NCBI GenBank assembly: GCA_017413085.1
Contig: JAFPVC010000062.1
Span: 38,698 to 102,697, forward strand
Origin: Prevotella sp.
Lineage (GTDB): Bacteria > Bacteroidota > Bacteroidia > Bacteroidales > Bacteroidaceae
DNA length: 64,000 nt
Direction: 5' to 3'
In this document: in pieces, positions 1 through 9,108 of the stretch
How the letters are laid out: every line of letters starts with the position of its first letter
Numbering within the stretch: the first letter of the stretch is position 1
The notes under the pieces: generated by a model
Database searches by the model: none
What the model was told of the DNA's origin: nothing
The model's input: the letters and a program-made list of their open reading frames with translations, nothing else
Translations under genes and position numbers: made by a program

Positions 1-726
1 CTCCTTGGTAATAGCGCCCGGATGATCATCTATGCCACCTACCAACAGGACCTCAACTTTATCCTCATATTTTGAACGCAATTTTTCTGCCGCTTCCGTA
101 AGAATGAAAATACCCTTTTCTACTATCATTCTGGCGGTAAGGATAACCTTCACCTTACCCTCGTTAGGTTCGGGCGTATAGCAGAACTCCTGCAGGTTCA
201 CACCAGACCCTTTGATGAATCGTGCCTGACTATCATCGATGATGCCCTTCTTAACATACATTGCACGGTCTTCATTGTTCTGGAAGATAACTAGAAGGTT
301 CTTCCTATTATGTGAGAACTTCAGCACCTTTGGCATCACCTTAGCCAACATCGACTTGTTGTCCTCAGCGAAGAACCCTCCAAGCCCACTTACTGCATTC
401 ACCACACCGTTCACCTTGGCAAACTTTGCTGCCAACGTTCCCCACAGGATAGTCTTCATGCCTACATGATGCACCACATCGGGCTTCTCTCGCTTATACA
501 GGTTATAGAGGAACCACATAGTACCAAGTTCCTCTTTAATGTTCATACCGGAGCGTGACATTGGCAGGTTGATAGTCTTCAAACCAGCAGCCTCAATATC
601 CTTCAGCTTTCCTGTGTCCGCAGTCACTATGGTCACATCCCATCCCGCCTTCTGTGCAGCCAAAGCCACAGGCAAACGATGCGACAGGAAGAACCAATCA
701 ACATTAACTATAATAAACAATTTCAT
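1..726 (-). CDS. Glycosyltransferase family 4, partial (C-terminus outside window)
   Basis: The visible 242 residues are the N-terminal part of a GT-B fold glycosyltransferase, expected to add a sugar from a nucleotide donor to the lipid-linked polysaccharide repeat at the cytoplasmic face of the membrane. The N-terminal acceptor-binding half shows FFLSHRLPVALAAQKAG and VTIVTADTG, and the second domain begins with ILTARMIVEKGI, a typical GT4 pattern. The gene is cut at the window edge, so the E-x7-E donor motif is not seen. It starts 7 bp after the stop of the upstream iron-sulfur gene, with GGGAG just ahead of the ATG, so it is probably co-transcribed with the capsule cluster. Sugar specificity cannot be told. 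Confidence 0.85.
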   Translation of the reverse strand, partial: MKLFIIVNVDWFFLSHRLPVALAAQKAGWDVTIVTADTGKLKDIEAAGLKTINLPMSRSGMNIKEELGTMWFLYNLYKREKPDVVHHVGMKTILWGTLAAKFAKVNGVVNAVSGLGGFFAEDNKSMLAKVMPKVLKFSHNRKNLLVIFQNNEDRAMYVKKGIIDDSQARFIKGSGVNLQEFCYTPEPNEGKVKVILTARMIVEKGIFILTEAAEKLRSKYEDKVEVLLVGGIDDHPGAITKE

Positions 727-733
727 CTCCCAA

Positions 734-1930
734 TCATCTATGAATTATCAGATGTTTTACATGCCTCACTATATTCTGCAGTCCTAGTCTCCATAACCAA
801 TACCTCCCTGCATTCTTTATGCGAACCTTCATCGAATACGGAGCATACTTTGCAAAGAATGCCTTTGCCTCCATGTTGTTGGCATCCTCAAATAACTTCT
901 CTCTATTCTGTTGCACTGTCAGGGTGTTCTTCCTCTCCATACCTCTTGACCTCTCCACTGGATATGTCACAATCCTGACATTATCCCTTACGCTATTCAA
1001 AAACTCCTCCCCTTTCTGTGTCCACACATGTACAAGTGTTGATCCCCTGTTGTCATCCAGCTTCGTATATCCTGTTTCCCAGATATCTCCAAGCGTAAAA
1101 TCGCTCACCCTCTGTATTGTCTGATAATGGCATATCATACAAGAACGCCTTGAAATCTTTCCGCTGAGAAACATACGTAACCACTCATCCGACTCACTGC
1201 CCCGGCGATAGACATCCTTGCCTTTTTGCCTGTCATCATGCGTAAGGTAATGTGCCATCGTACAATATAGGAATCCCCGTTTCTTATCACGGAAAACGAC
1301 ATCAGAAATACCCCCTTCCTGGCCCTTTTTGTATTCCACATACTTCTTGAATATCAAAGGGGATGGAACAGACTTACATACCACATCAACAGTGACAAGC
1401 CTTTCATAGTCTCTACCGAGAAATTTAATCAGTCCATTGATTTGGCAAGGCGTTCCACTGAAGCATACCCATCTACCTTCATTCAAAAGGTGCTTGACAT
1501 GGCTATAGCAGTCACCTATCTCGCTTTGCACATACTTAGAGTTACGGAACCGAGCAAGGTCTTCCATAGTTTCTACACAGCCATGTACGACCCTCAGATC
1601 TTCCGTCATCACAGCACCAAACACAACACCTCCACGTCGTATTACTTCTTCAGCTATAGCCGTAAAGGCTCCTCCAGAGGTCGATTGGTAACGTACAGCA
1701 TCGTTTTTGTGCTGCAGGACAAATGCCTCTTTCAATGCGTTCTCATTATACGCAGGATGAAGTCCAGGGCATGCTTTCTCACATGCTCCACACTCCACGC
1801 ATTTCTCTGCATCCACTACAGGATGCAGAAAACCCTCATGGTTTGGAAGCATACTGATGGCCTGTTTCAGGCACTTGTTAGCGCAAGCACCACATCCGCA
1901 GCACTGTTCCCAATTTACAAGTTTCGGCAT
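734..1930 (-). CDS. FrhB-like iron-sulfur protein (coenzyme F420 hydrogenase/dehydrogenase beta-subunit family) of a capsule cluster
   Basis: This 398-residue protein starts with two four-cysteine clusters, CCGCGACANKC (Cys10, 13, 16 and 20) and CVECGACEKAC, expected to hold two [4Fe-4S] centres. An FrhB/FdhB-type domain follows with SGGAFTAIAEEVIRRGG, FRNSKYVQS and FSGTPCQINGL. In methanogens this family binds F420 or flavin. In bacterial capsule loci it is common beside pyruvyl transferases and its reaction is unknown; a redox step on a sugar is only an inference. The ATG at 1930 was preferred to a GTG at 1933. It starts 3 bp after the stop of the pyruvyl transferase gene. A second copy of this family is at 13054-14217. 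Confidence 0.88.
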   Translation of the reverse strand: MPKLVNWEQCCGCGACANKCLKQAISMLPNHEGFLHPVVDAEKCVECGACEKACPGLHPAYNENALKEAFVLQHKNDAVRYQSTSGGAFTAIAEEVIRRGGVVFGAVMTEDLRVVHGCVETMEDLARFRNSKYVQSEIGDCYSHVKHLLNEGRWVCFSGTPCQINGLIKFLGRDYERLVTVDVVCKSVPSPLIFKKYVEYKKGQEGGISDVVFRDKKRGFLYCTMAHYLTHDDRQKGKDVYRRGSESDEWLRMFLSGKISRRSCMICHYQTIQRVSDFTLGDIWETGYTKLDDNRGSTLVHVWTQKGEEFLNSVRDNVRIVTYPVERSRGMERKNTLTVQQNREKLFEDANNMEAKAFFAKYAPYSMKVRIKNAGRYWLWRLGLQNIVRHVKHLIIHR

Positions 1931-1933
1931 CAC

Positions 1934-3109
1934 TTATGCGTTCAAAGCGTTGACCAAATAGTCCATCAACTCCTTCCTGCGCTGAGCCACACGCTCTAAC
2001 ACATCCTTGAAATCGATACCGTCTCCTATACATCTGTTTACGTCCTCGCTGCCATCCAGCATTCTGCGCTCCAGACCAGTAAACTTCAGGAGCGTATAAA
2101 GCCTGTCATTGGCAGAGAATTTACTGCCGTCAGGCCATCTGCGGAAAGCAAAGAACTTGGTAGAGTTCAGTATGCTGAACACACAGCAGTGGAACGAGTC
2201 CGTACATACATACTGAGCATTGCGTATCAGGTTCACAAACTCTGCAGGTCCCACATTAAACGGCTTCTCATCCACCACATCCTCATCGTATGATATGTAT
2301 GTCGCGCCATGCAGCAGTCCTATCACCCTGCATCCCGTCGCCTTACTCAGTTTCTTCACAAACTCCCTCTGCTCAGGGTTGTCACCCATCAGATACATCA
2401 GTATATACTTACCCTCAGCAAAAGGCTTCTCATCCTGTATGTGCAACCACTCCTCAGCCGTCAGCATCATCGTGGGGTCACACACCACCTTAGCCTCTCT
2501 TCCACTCTCCTTCTTCACTATCTCAGCACCGCTATCCTCTCTCACGCTTATGTGCTCTATGCGCGACAGGTATCTCTTAGCGTGCTTATGCAGACGGGCA
2601 GGTATTTCAGGCACACCGAATGAAGTAGAGAAGGCTATCTTCTTCACATTGTCAGGCACAAACTCCAGAGTGTAGTAGCATCCCACTATGTTCGATGGTC
2701 TCCATAGCTGGTCGCTACCCACCACCACTGCATCCATCTCCGCAGCCTGCTTTCTCAGTGCATCCCAGCCCTTCGCCATAGGCAACATCTTGTTCCATTT
2801 CTTGTTGAAGTCCTGGTACATCTTATGCCTCACCTGCATATCCTGTGCAAAGTGGTCCGACGAAGCCCCCACCTGTTTCCTTGAGCGGCTCGTCAGGTTA
2901 GCAAACAGGTACTTCGCCTCTACGGGGTCAAACAATCTGCCAGCATAATACAGCAACTTCTTAATAAAGATGCTCCTATGCACACCCTTTATTTCAAATA
3001 TCCTGGCATCATACCCTAACTTCTCCAGCGTATATTGCGTAGCATACGTCTGCAGGGCACTGCCAAAATTATCCTTATATGTTACAGCTGCTATTCCTAT
3101 TCTCTTCAT
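1934..3109 (-). CDS. Polysaccharide pyruvyl transferase family protein
   Basis: The 391-residue protein belongs to the polysaccharide pyruvyl transferase family, which moves a pyruvate ketal from phosphoenolpyruvate onto a sugar of an exopolysaccharide or lipid-linked repeat. The N-terminus has NFGSALQTYATQYTLEKLGY. The middle has VVVGSDQLWRP and FSTSFGVPEIP, and the C-terminal half has AQYVCTDSFHCCVFSI, the conserved late family motif with a His. It is followed after 3 bp by the FrhB-like gene and preceded by a GT4 gene 3 bp away, so translation is tightly coupled. A sulfur or other small-group transfer cannot be excluded because the family is broad. Confidence 0.88.
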   Translation of the reverse strand: MKRIGIAAVTYKDNFGSALQTYATQYTLEKLGYDARIFEIKGVHRSIFIKKLLYYAGRLFDPVEAKYLFANLTSRSRKQVGASSDHFAQDMQVRHKMYQDFNKKWNKMLPMAKGWDALRKQAAEMDAVVVGSDQLWRPSNIVGCYYTLEFVPDNVKKIAFSTSFGVPEIPARLHKHAKRYLSRIEHISVREDSGAEIVKKESGREAKVVCDPTMMLTAEEWLHIQDEKPFAEGKYILMYLMGDNPEQREFVKKLSKATGCRVIGLLHGATYISYDEDVVDEKPFNVGPAEFVNLIRNAQYVCTDSFHCCVFSILNSTKFFAFRRWPDGSKFSANDRLYTLLKFTGLERRMLDGSEDVNRCIGDGIDFKDVLERVAQRRKELMDYLVNALNA

Positions 3110-3112
3110 TTC

Positions 3113-4189
3113 CTATCTGTCTATATATTCAGACTTCAAAAAATCTATCCACTCCTTATTTATCTTATCCTTATTCAGTATCTGGTACAACTCTGATGCC
3201 TTCTGTCCTATCTCATTTGCTTTTTCGGGATTGTCTGCAATAAAATTCATTCTCTCTACCAAGCCGTCAATATCACCTATATCTACAAGAAGTCCGTTTT
3301 CGCCATCCTTTATAAGGTCTATAGCTCCAGACACCTTGGTGCATATACAAGGCAAACCGAGACACATAGCCTCTATCATTGCGTTCGACATACCCTCACG
3401 CTGAGAAACCAGACACATCATTTCCGCATTCAGTATGTCCTCATGAATGGTTTTACTTGCTCCTGGTATCGCAACCTTATCCCCCACTCCTAACGTTTCT
3501 GCCAGTTCTTTCAGTTCTTCCCCTTGTGGTCCGTTGCCGTAAATCGTAAGTGTATAATCAGGGTGATTCTTTGAGAATATTGCAAAAGCCTTTATCAGTA
3601 CGTCATGATTCTTCTGTGGCATCAATCGGGCTACTGACACTATCCTCTTTTTCTTTTCTACCTCCAATGCCTTCCCCACCATTTCCTTTGGCAGGTTTAC
3701 GGGGTTATATATGATATGAGTTCGTTCCTTCAACGCTCCATCAAAGAATTTCTTTATAGTATCCGTTTGAACAAGTATTCTGTCAGCCAATCTATAGACT
3801 AGTTTCTCAAACTGTTCCATTATCCAATACTTGTTCACCCCATGTGGGTCATTTCTTTCTGCCACTATTGTCTTCACTCCTAAGCCTAATGTGCATAGCA
3901 GCACTCTGATGTTGAATGGCTCCAAGAAAGACAATATCAGGTCAGGTTTCTCTCGCTTTACCAATTGCCTGAACCATCTCATTCTCTTTATATCGCTTGC
4001 ACCTCCAGCCTCTTTAGTCAGATTATACCACTTCGCCCTGTGGTCATACTCGTAGAACTGAGGTACATCAGCCCATGTTACAAGAATCACCTCATCATAC
4101 GTATCGCAAAGAGGGTATGACAGGTTCGCACATACCCTCGCTGCTCCTCCTTGCGCTAATGTTGCAAATGAAAGAATTATTTTTGACAT
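3113..4189 (-). CDS. Glycosyltransferase family 4
   Basis: This complete 358-residue GT-B enzyme should transfer a sugar during assembly of the polysaccharide repeat. The N-terminal glycine-rich loop is LAQGGAARVCANL. The C-terminal donor domain has VSVARLMPQKNHDVLIKAF and the E-x7-E motif in REGMSNAMIEAMCLGLPC. Length and order fit the retaining GT4 family of N-acetylgalactosamine or galactosyl transferases, but the donor cannot be named. It lies 3 bp ahead of the pyruvyl transferase gene and 24 bp after the beta-helix lipoprotein gene, in the same direction. Confidence 0.9.
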   Translation of the reverse strand: MSKIILSFATLAQGGAARVCANLSYPLCDTYDEVILVTWADVPQFYEYDHRAKWYNLTKEAGGASDIKRMRWFRQLVKREKPDLILSFLEPFNIRVLLCTLGLGVKTIVAERNDPHGVNKYWIMEQFEKLVYRLADRILVQTDTIKKFFDGALKERTHIIYNPVNLPKEMVGKALEVEKKKRIVSVARLMPQKNHDVLIKAFAIFSKNHPDYTLTIYGNGPQGEELKELAETLGVGDKVAIPGASKTIHEDILNAEMMCLVSQREGMSNAMIEAMCLGLPCICTKVSGAIDLIKDGENGLLVDIGDIDGLVERMNFIADNPEKANEIGQKASELYQILNKDKINKEWIDFLKSEYIDR

Positions 4190-4213
4190 AACGCGTTCTT
4201 CTTTTTTATATAC

Positions 4214-5533
4214 CTATTCCTCTCTTGCAATGCTTTTGTTATTTTTCACGCTTTGCTTATTTGTCTTTCTTATGTCTATCGGAAATTTCTTTCCTTTACC
4301 AATCAACTCTCTGAATTCATTCTTTGCCTTGTCTAACATATCGTAGTAATAGCTTAAGTTATTGTTATGCACTATTGCATTACCAGAATAAGTCACTGAG
4401 ATTGGCGGTAATCCGTCTGGAGCATTCAGCTTACATTTATTTATTTCTATCTTTTTGCATTTTTTAAATCTAATAGGATACTTTTTCCTACACTTCACAT
4501 CGCAATTCCTTATAGTCACAGCTCCTATCCATGGTGTCTTAGCGCCATCTTTCGTCTTTCCAGTCGTAGCTTTAAATCCTCCTTCACAATCCCTCACTAT
4601 AACATTCTCTATCAATATATTATCTACAAAATCATGTCTTTTAGGCTCTATATCTATAGCATATTCTGGTGCCGTTCCACACACATTCGTTATTGTGCAA
4701 TTCCTAACAGTTACTCCATTAGCCTTAGTAATGGAAATTCCCTGCCTACGTCCACCATCTAATTTGCAGTTCTCTATTATAACATTCTTTGAGTTACCTC
4801 CAACATATATGCAGTCTCCCCAGCAGTCCTTGATAGTTAAATCTGATATGTTAGTTTTTATGACACCTGTTAGTCTAATACCCATCCCCCATTCACCTCC
4901 TTGTCCAGTATGGGTATGCTTGTCACCTATAATCGTGCCATTACCTCTTATTTTTATGTTCTCACCTTGCGCTTGAATAATATTATAACTCTTAAGGTCA
5001 TTCGGAGCCAATCGAATAGTTCCTTTAATTATGAGGTCTGTATTACTACATACAGGCACACATACTTTTGCTTTATTCTCTGCTCTAACCTTATAGTCCC
5101 CTTTTTCTATCACTATTCTGTTTTTTACTCTTGGATTAGCCAATGCCACCACATCACGCAGAGAATTCACATAATCCAAATTAACGAATAGATTTGTTGA
5201 TATTTCTGGCACATTCCAACTTCCCTTTATCGTCACCCTATCAAATGCTTTTCCTTTGCATTCTATCTTTGTCATATTACCATCCAGGATACCGTTCTTT
5301 ATCACTCCTCCATTAAAGACTACAGTATTTCCTTTTGGGATTATACACTCTTTACCTTCCAGGTCAATGTCCTTATCTATTATTATCCTCTTCTCCCTAT
5401 TTCTGCCAAGAACTGATGCATCTACCTTATCTGCCACAACAATCTCCTGTTCTTGGGAACTCGTCCCCGCATTTCCTGAGTCACATGACAGGAAGACTGC
5501 CACAGAGATTATCATCAATATCCTTAACACCAT
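4214..5533 (-). CDS. Secreted lipoprotein with right-handed beta-helix (pectate-lyase-like fold)
   Basis: The 439-residue protein starts with a lipoprotein signal, MVLRILMIISVAVFLSC, with Cys17 as the lipidation site. The rest is rich in beta-helix coils: repeated short hydrophobic strands with Asn ladders such as NTDLIIKGTIRL, VIIENCKLDGG, VTVRNCTITNV and ILIENVIVRDCEGG. The fold is shared by polysaccharide lyases, epimerases and glycoside hydrolases such as GH28, but no catalytic signature is obvious. In the capsule operon it could trim, modify or bind the polymer outside the inner membrane. It starts 11 bp downstream of the ATP-grasp gene. Function is inferred from fold and place only. Confidence 0.8.
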   Translation of the reverse strand: MVLRILMIISVAVFLSCDSGNAGTSSQEQEIVVADKVDASVLGRNREKRIIIDKDIDLEGKECIIPKGNTVVFNGGVIKNGILDGNMTKIECKGKAFDRVTIKGSWNVPEISTNLFVNLDYVNSLRDVVALANPRVKNRIVIEKGDYKVRAENKAKVCVPVCSNTDLIIKGTIRLAPNDLKSYNIIQAQGENIKIRGNGTIIGDKHTHTGQGGEWGMGIRLTGVIKTNISDLTIKDCWGDCIYVGGNSKNVIIENCKLDGGRRQGISITKANGVTVRNCTITNVCGTAPEYAIDIEPKRHDFVDNILIENVIVRDCEGGFKATTGKTKDGAKTPWIGAVTIRNCDVKCRKKYPIRFKKCKKIEINKCKLNAPDGLPPISVTYSGNAIVHNNNLSYYYDMLDKAKNEFRELIGKGKKFPIDIRKTNKQSVKNNKSIAREE

Positions 5534-5544
5534 CTTTACGTATT

Positions 5545-6468
5545 CTATATTCTTTTCTCTTTTGGCAATTTAATCCATGAGCCGAAAGTGTAGTCCCATT
5601 TCTCCGGAGTGAATGGAACTATCCCTCCATGATGGAAAAACGTCAACTCACCGAAATACGCCTTTCCATTAACCTCATAGAAATCAACACGCACTTGAGG
5701 CAGCCCCTTACTCAGTTTTGAAGCAAGCATTTTCATTTCATCAAAGCATACAGGTTTCTCAGGAGCGCTCTTGCCTGCATCATGATACTGATGAATATCA
5801 AGGTGATTAAAGTCTGCATCAAAATAATCAAACTTCACTTCCTCACCAGCCTTGCCTCTATCCTGAGAAATAAACATAGCTTTTACCTCGCCATCAAAAC
5901 TGAAGAACTTATAATCTCTCAATTCTCCAGTCTTAGAGTCTTCCATATACTGCTCAGCAATAACTCTGCGGTGCACATTCTTATATGGCCACTCGCGCGT
6001 TACCGCATAGTTGTCGCTCTTCAGACACTTGTTCAACTTTGCAATTGCCTTAGCCTTATTCAGGCTATCCTTATCTTTCACCACTATCACTCCCCCAGAG
6101 TCATGGGTTGTTTTCAGAACGAACTGGTTAGGCAATTTGTCCCAATCTATTTCTTCCGGTCTTTCCCAATGTCCTATTGTCGGGATGATATATTTATCAC
6201 CTATTATGTTAGCAACATACTCCTTTGCAGCATATTTATCAACCATTGTGGTATATAACGGATTATGGTCATACAGTTTCTGCCAACACAGTTTTTCATT
6301 ATATGTCTGTGGATTATTCAAATTAAGTTTCTTACCAACATATAAACGGTAACGCATTTTGACATACCACTCATCATCTTTTATCCAATGTGCTAAAAGA
6401 TATAATATTTTGCTTCCAAGATATCTTGGTTGCTTCATTGTACGAATAATTCTTTCCGTTGTTGTCAT
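5545..6468 (-). CDS. TupA-like ATP-grasp protein (capsule-associated transferase)
   Basis: The 307-residue protein matches the TupA-like ATP-grasp family, found in teichuronic acid and capsule loci, where it is thought to form an amide, ester or glycosidic-type bond with ATP. Visible marks are LNLNNPQTYNEKLCWQK near residue 55, MVDKYAAKEYV, a stretch binding ATP phosphates around QFVLKTTHDSGG, and a C-terminal VRVDFYEVNGKAYFGELTF with acidic and Asn-type metal ligands. It lies 2 bp after the upstream GT4 stop and 11 bp before the lipoprotein gene. The exact acceptor is unknown. Confidence 0.87.
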   Translation of the reverse strand: MTTTERIIRTMKQPRYLGSKILYLLAHWIKDDEWYVKMRYRLYVGKKLNLNNPQTYNEKLCWQKLYDHNPLYTTMVDKYAAKEYVANIIGDKYIIPTIGHWERPEEIDWDKLPNQFVLKTTHDSGGVIVVKDKDSLNKAKAIAKLNKCLKSDNYAVTREWPYKNVHRRVIAEQYMEDSKTGELRDYKFFSFDGEVKAMFISQDRGKAGEEVKFDYFDADFNHLDIHQYHDAGKSAPEKPVCFDEMKMLASKLSKGLPQVRVDFYEVNGKAYFGELTFFHHGGIVPFTPEKWDYTFGSWIKLPKEKRI

Positions 6469-6470
6469 AA

Positions 6471-7553
6471 TTACACTTCCTCTATTAGATTAATATACTT
6501 ACTAACGAATGATTCGCCTGATAAACTCTCTATGGCAATTTCTCGACTTCTCTTACCCATCTCCAAACGTTCATCTTTACTCAGATTACAGAAAATCTCC
6601 ATTTTTTCTGCCATATCATCTACTGATTTGGGATCAAAAAGAAAACCATTTTCTTTATCATGCACTATTACTGCATTATCATTTACATCACTGCATAGAA
6701 CAGGCTTCCCACAACTCATCGCTTCACATACTACATTAGGGAACCCCTCAAATAGTGAAGGAAGACAAAATACATCACATTGTTGATATTCCTCCAATAT
6801 ATTATTCGATGGAGGATAAAAAACAAATCTCTCACTCAGTCTGTCCTCTTGTCTAAGTTTTTCAACCTCTTCCTTATAGTTTTCCTGCCCAAACGATGTA
6901 CCCCCATACCATTTCACGAATATGTTGGTTCCATGACTGATTGCTATATTGACAGCCCGCATAAAACGCTCTATATTCTTTTGTTTAGCAATTCTACCCA
7001 CAACAAGAATATGTATTCCATCATGCTCTGTTTGATTCTTTGATGGACAAAAATATTTCGTATCCACAAAATTTCTTATCGTCACTGTTTTATTTTGTAA
7101 CGAAGAAAAGTTCCTATTAATCAAATCCGTCTGTTCTTGAGCATTTGAAACAATATAATCAGCCCAATGATACAAGAAGAATTTTATCTTCTGATTACGA
7201 TCTATTTTTTGGAGTACTGCACGTTCAGAAACTATTACTTTGCTTCTTAATCCTAGTATCTTAAGAAAACATGAAGCCTTATTAGGACCACCCAAATAAG
7301 ATATGACAACATCTGGTTTAAAACAATTTATTACTTTTTTAATTCTCCAAAATTTCCGAAAAACATCTTTGGCATGTATCTGCTCATACTTTATGCCATT
7401 AATCTCCAAGTCTTTTCTATAGAAATCTTTCTTATGATACCAAACGAAAAGGACATCGTAGCCTTTACATTGCAGCAAGTTGGCAAGTCCAACTAGCTGT
7501 CGCTGTGCTCCGCCAGAACCAAGACCATCTATCAAACATAATACTTTCTTCAT
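6471..7553 (-). CDS. Glycosyltransferase family 4
   Basis: This 360-residue GT-B enzyme carries DGLGSGGAQRQL near its N-terminus, VVGRIAKQKNIERFMRA at the start of the donor domain and the E-x7-E motif in SLFEGFPNVVCEAMSCGKPV. The ATG at 7553 was chosen because family members begin just before this glycine-rich loop and GAAGAG precedes it; in-frame ATGs at 7568 and 7577 are possible. Base use is clearly AT-richer than in the genes below 5.5 kb, which suggests a patchwork cluster. The 250 bp ahead of it hold only a short open stretch (see the remnant at 7578-7760). Confidence 0.9.
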   Translation of the reverse strand: MKKVLCLIDGLGSGGAQRQLVGLANLLQCKGYDVLFVWYHKKDFYRKDLEINGIKYEQIHAKDVFRKFWRIKKVINCFKPDVVISYLGGPNKASCFLKILGLRSKVIVSERAVLQKIDRNQKIKFFLYHWADYIVSNAQEQTDLINRNFSSLQNKTVTIRNFVDTKYFCPSKNQTEHDGIHILVVGRIAKQKNIERFMRAVNIAISHGTNIFVKWYGGTSFGQENYKEEVEKLRQEDRLSERFVFYPPSNNILEEYQQCDVFCLPSLFEGFPNVVCEAMSCGKPVLCSDVNDNAVIVHDKENGFLFDPKSVDDMAEKMEIFCNLSKDERLEMGKRSREIAIESLSGESFVSKYINLIEEV

Positions 7554-7577
7554 ACTATTTCTCTTCATGCGAACCAT

Positions 7578-7760
7578 TATACTCCCGCCAACATGTTGAA
7601 TCTTGTCTCACAACCCTACCAGAAATACCAAGGAATAACACTATTAATAATTTCTCATTGCAAAAAATTTCGCCAAGCTTAGATGTATATAATATACCAC
7701 TGGTAAACCAAACAAAGCATCGTATTATACTTCACTTTTGACCTACTAAACAATTCTATT
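7578..7760 (-). other. Possible decayed gene end between two capsule genes
   Basis: On the minus strand one frame stays open for about 58 codons and ends in a TAG inside the start region of the next glycosyltransferase gene. It reads with hydrophobic and aromatic runs (CFVWFTSGILYTS, KLLIVLFLGISGRVV) and has no start codon of its own. It could be the 3' end of a lost glycosyltransferase or membrane protein gene. No family can be recognised, and chance is a real alternative in AT-rich DNA. Confidence 0.25.
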
Positions 7761-7828
7761 CTGTAAAAATCTCTTAATTCCTTTAATTTCAAGGTAGTTT
7801 TATAAAATATATTGTTTATTTTATTCTT

Positions 7829-9007
7829 CTATAAGTGTGAAGAAATCAAAGTAAATGGATTTGTATATAATATAGAAATATCTTGAAATTTCACGAGAGT
7901 CATTGAAACAATATAAAGTTTTCTTATTAAAAATAATGGCATCAAATAAATCAATATATTGTACTTGTTTTTTGTACCCATTATATTAAGCCATAAAAAA
8001 GCAATAAACACCTCAGAAATTGTTGCAAAACGTCCACCTAAAGATGGTACAGGCATCACAAAATTCACTATACTCATAAAGATTAATGTAAATTGATACA
8101 TAGACTTAACCTTTTCGGGTAGATAAGTTTTTGTTTTATTCATAATAAGTATGAAGAGTACATTGTCATATATAATATTTATACTAGTCAGGAATGTTTT
8201 GGTTAAAGAATTTCTCTCAAATGTTGTTTCAACTGTATATGCTTCTATCATCCCAGACAGGAAACTTGGAAGATAATTCGTCGCATCACGAATAATGTAG
8301 ATTGAAAAACCAGAAAACAAAACACTAAAAAAATACGAGTATTTCCAAAAACTTTTATCTCTATAAAAAGAGGTTAGTAAAATTACAGGGTACATGAAGA
8401 AAAAAGCGCGATGTATTAAAGGTAATACAAAAAGTAAAACCATGTATACAACCTTCCTATTGTATAAAAATTGCAAGACTCCATAAACACACATCCACGC
8501 GGCTGTCGCAAAACGTAAAACAGAAATGTTTGCTATCGTATTTAAACTAAATAACATACATATCATCAAACACACTATACTATTATCAAATGCTGGACTG
8601 TCAACAAGAAAACGAAAGGACTTTAACTGAAAATATGAAAACACTAATGCTGCAGACATAAAAAACACATGGTAATTGTCCGAAACAAAATGGACAACGA
8701 AAGACAAAGTCGCAAAATACAAATCATGAATCTCTGTTCCAATAAACAGAAAATATTCTGAACAAAAATCCACATAGTCACTAATTGTATATATATTTGT
8801 ATTTTCAAAACGGAAACGCCATTTCGCCGCATCATTATGTTCCCACACATCCAAATTATCTGCAATTACTGTGAAACACAAACCATATATCAAAGCAAAA
8901 AGGAAGAATACTACGAATGATGACCTTGTATTTATTCGCTTCAATGAATAAAGGAAAGAAATGAATGGAGATATCATGAAGGTCATAATTTTAATCACGA
9001 TGTCCAT
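7829..9007 (-). CDS. wzy: EpsG-family polysaccharide polymerase (Wzy type)
   Basis: The 392-residue protein is a polytopic membrane protein with about ten hydrophobic segments and fits the EpsG family, which polymerises lipid-linked repeat units on the outer face of the inner membrane in Wzx/Wzy pathways. Marks are the first loop VWEHNDAAKWRFRFEN after the first helices, FVVHFVSDNYHVFF and FVLPLIHRAFFFMYPVI with the conserved His. The ATG at 9007 follows AAGGAAG at good spacing; in-frame ATG 9052 and TTG 9088 would add N-terminal residues. It is the only polymerase candidate here and pairs with the flippase at 14221-15753. Confidence 0.82.
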   Translation of the reverse strand: MDIVIKIMTFMISPFISFLYSLKRINTRSSFVVFFLFALIYGLCFTVIADNLDVWEHNDAAKWRFRFENTNIYTISDYVDFCSEYFLFIGTEIHDLYFATLSFVVHFVSDNYHVFFMSAALVFSYFQLKSFRFLVDSPAFDNSIVCLMICMLFSLNTIANISVLRFATAAWMCVYGVLQFLYNRKVVYMVLLFVLPLIHRAFFFMYPVILLTSFYRDKSFWKYSYFFSVLFSGFSIYIIRDATNYLPSFLSGMIEAYTVETTFERNSLTKTFLTSINIIYDNVLFILIMNKTKTYLPEKVKSMYQFTLIFMSIVNFVMPVPSLGGRFATISEVFIAFLWLNIMGTKNKYNILIYLMPLFLIRKLYIVSMTLVKFQDISILYTNPFTLISSHL

Positions 9008-9108
9008 CGAATCTTCCTTTAGCCACGTATTTTCTTTATATACTTCTATCATAGGTATATTATTACATATTAGTTTTTTATAATACAAAATGGCATAACA
9101 TAAATTCT

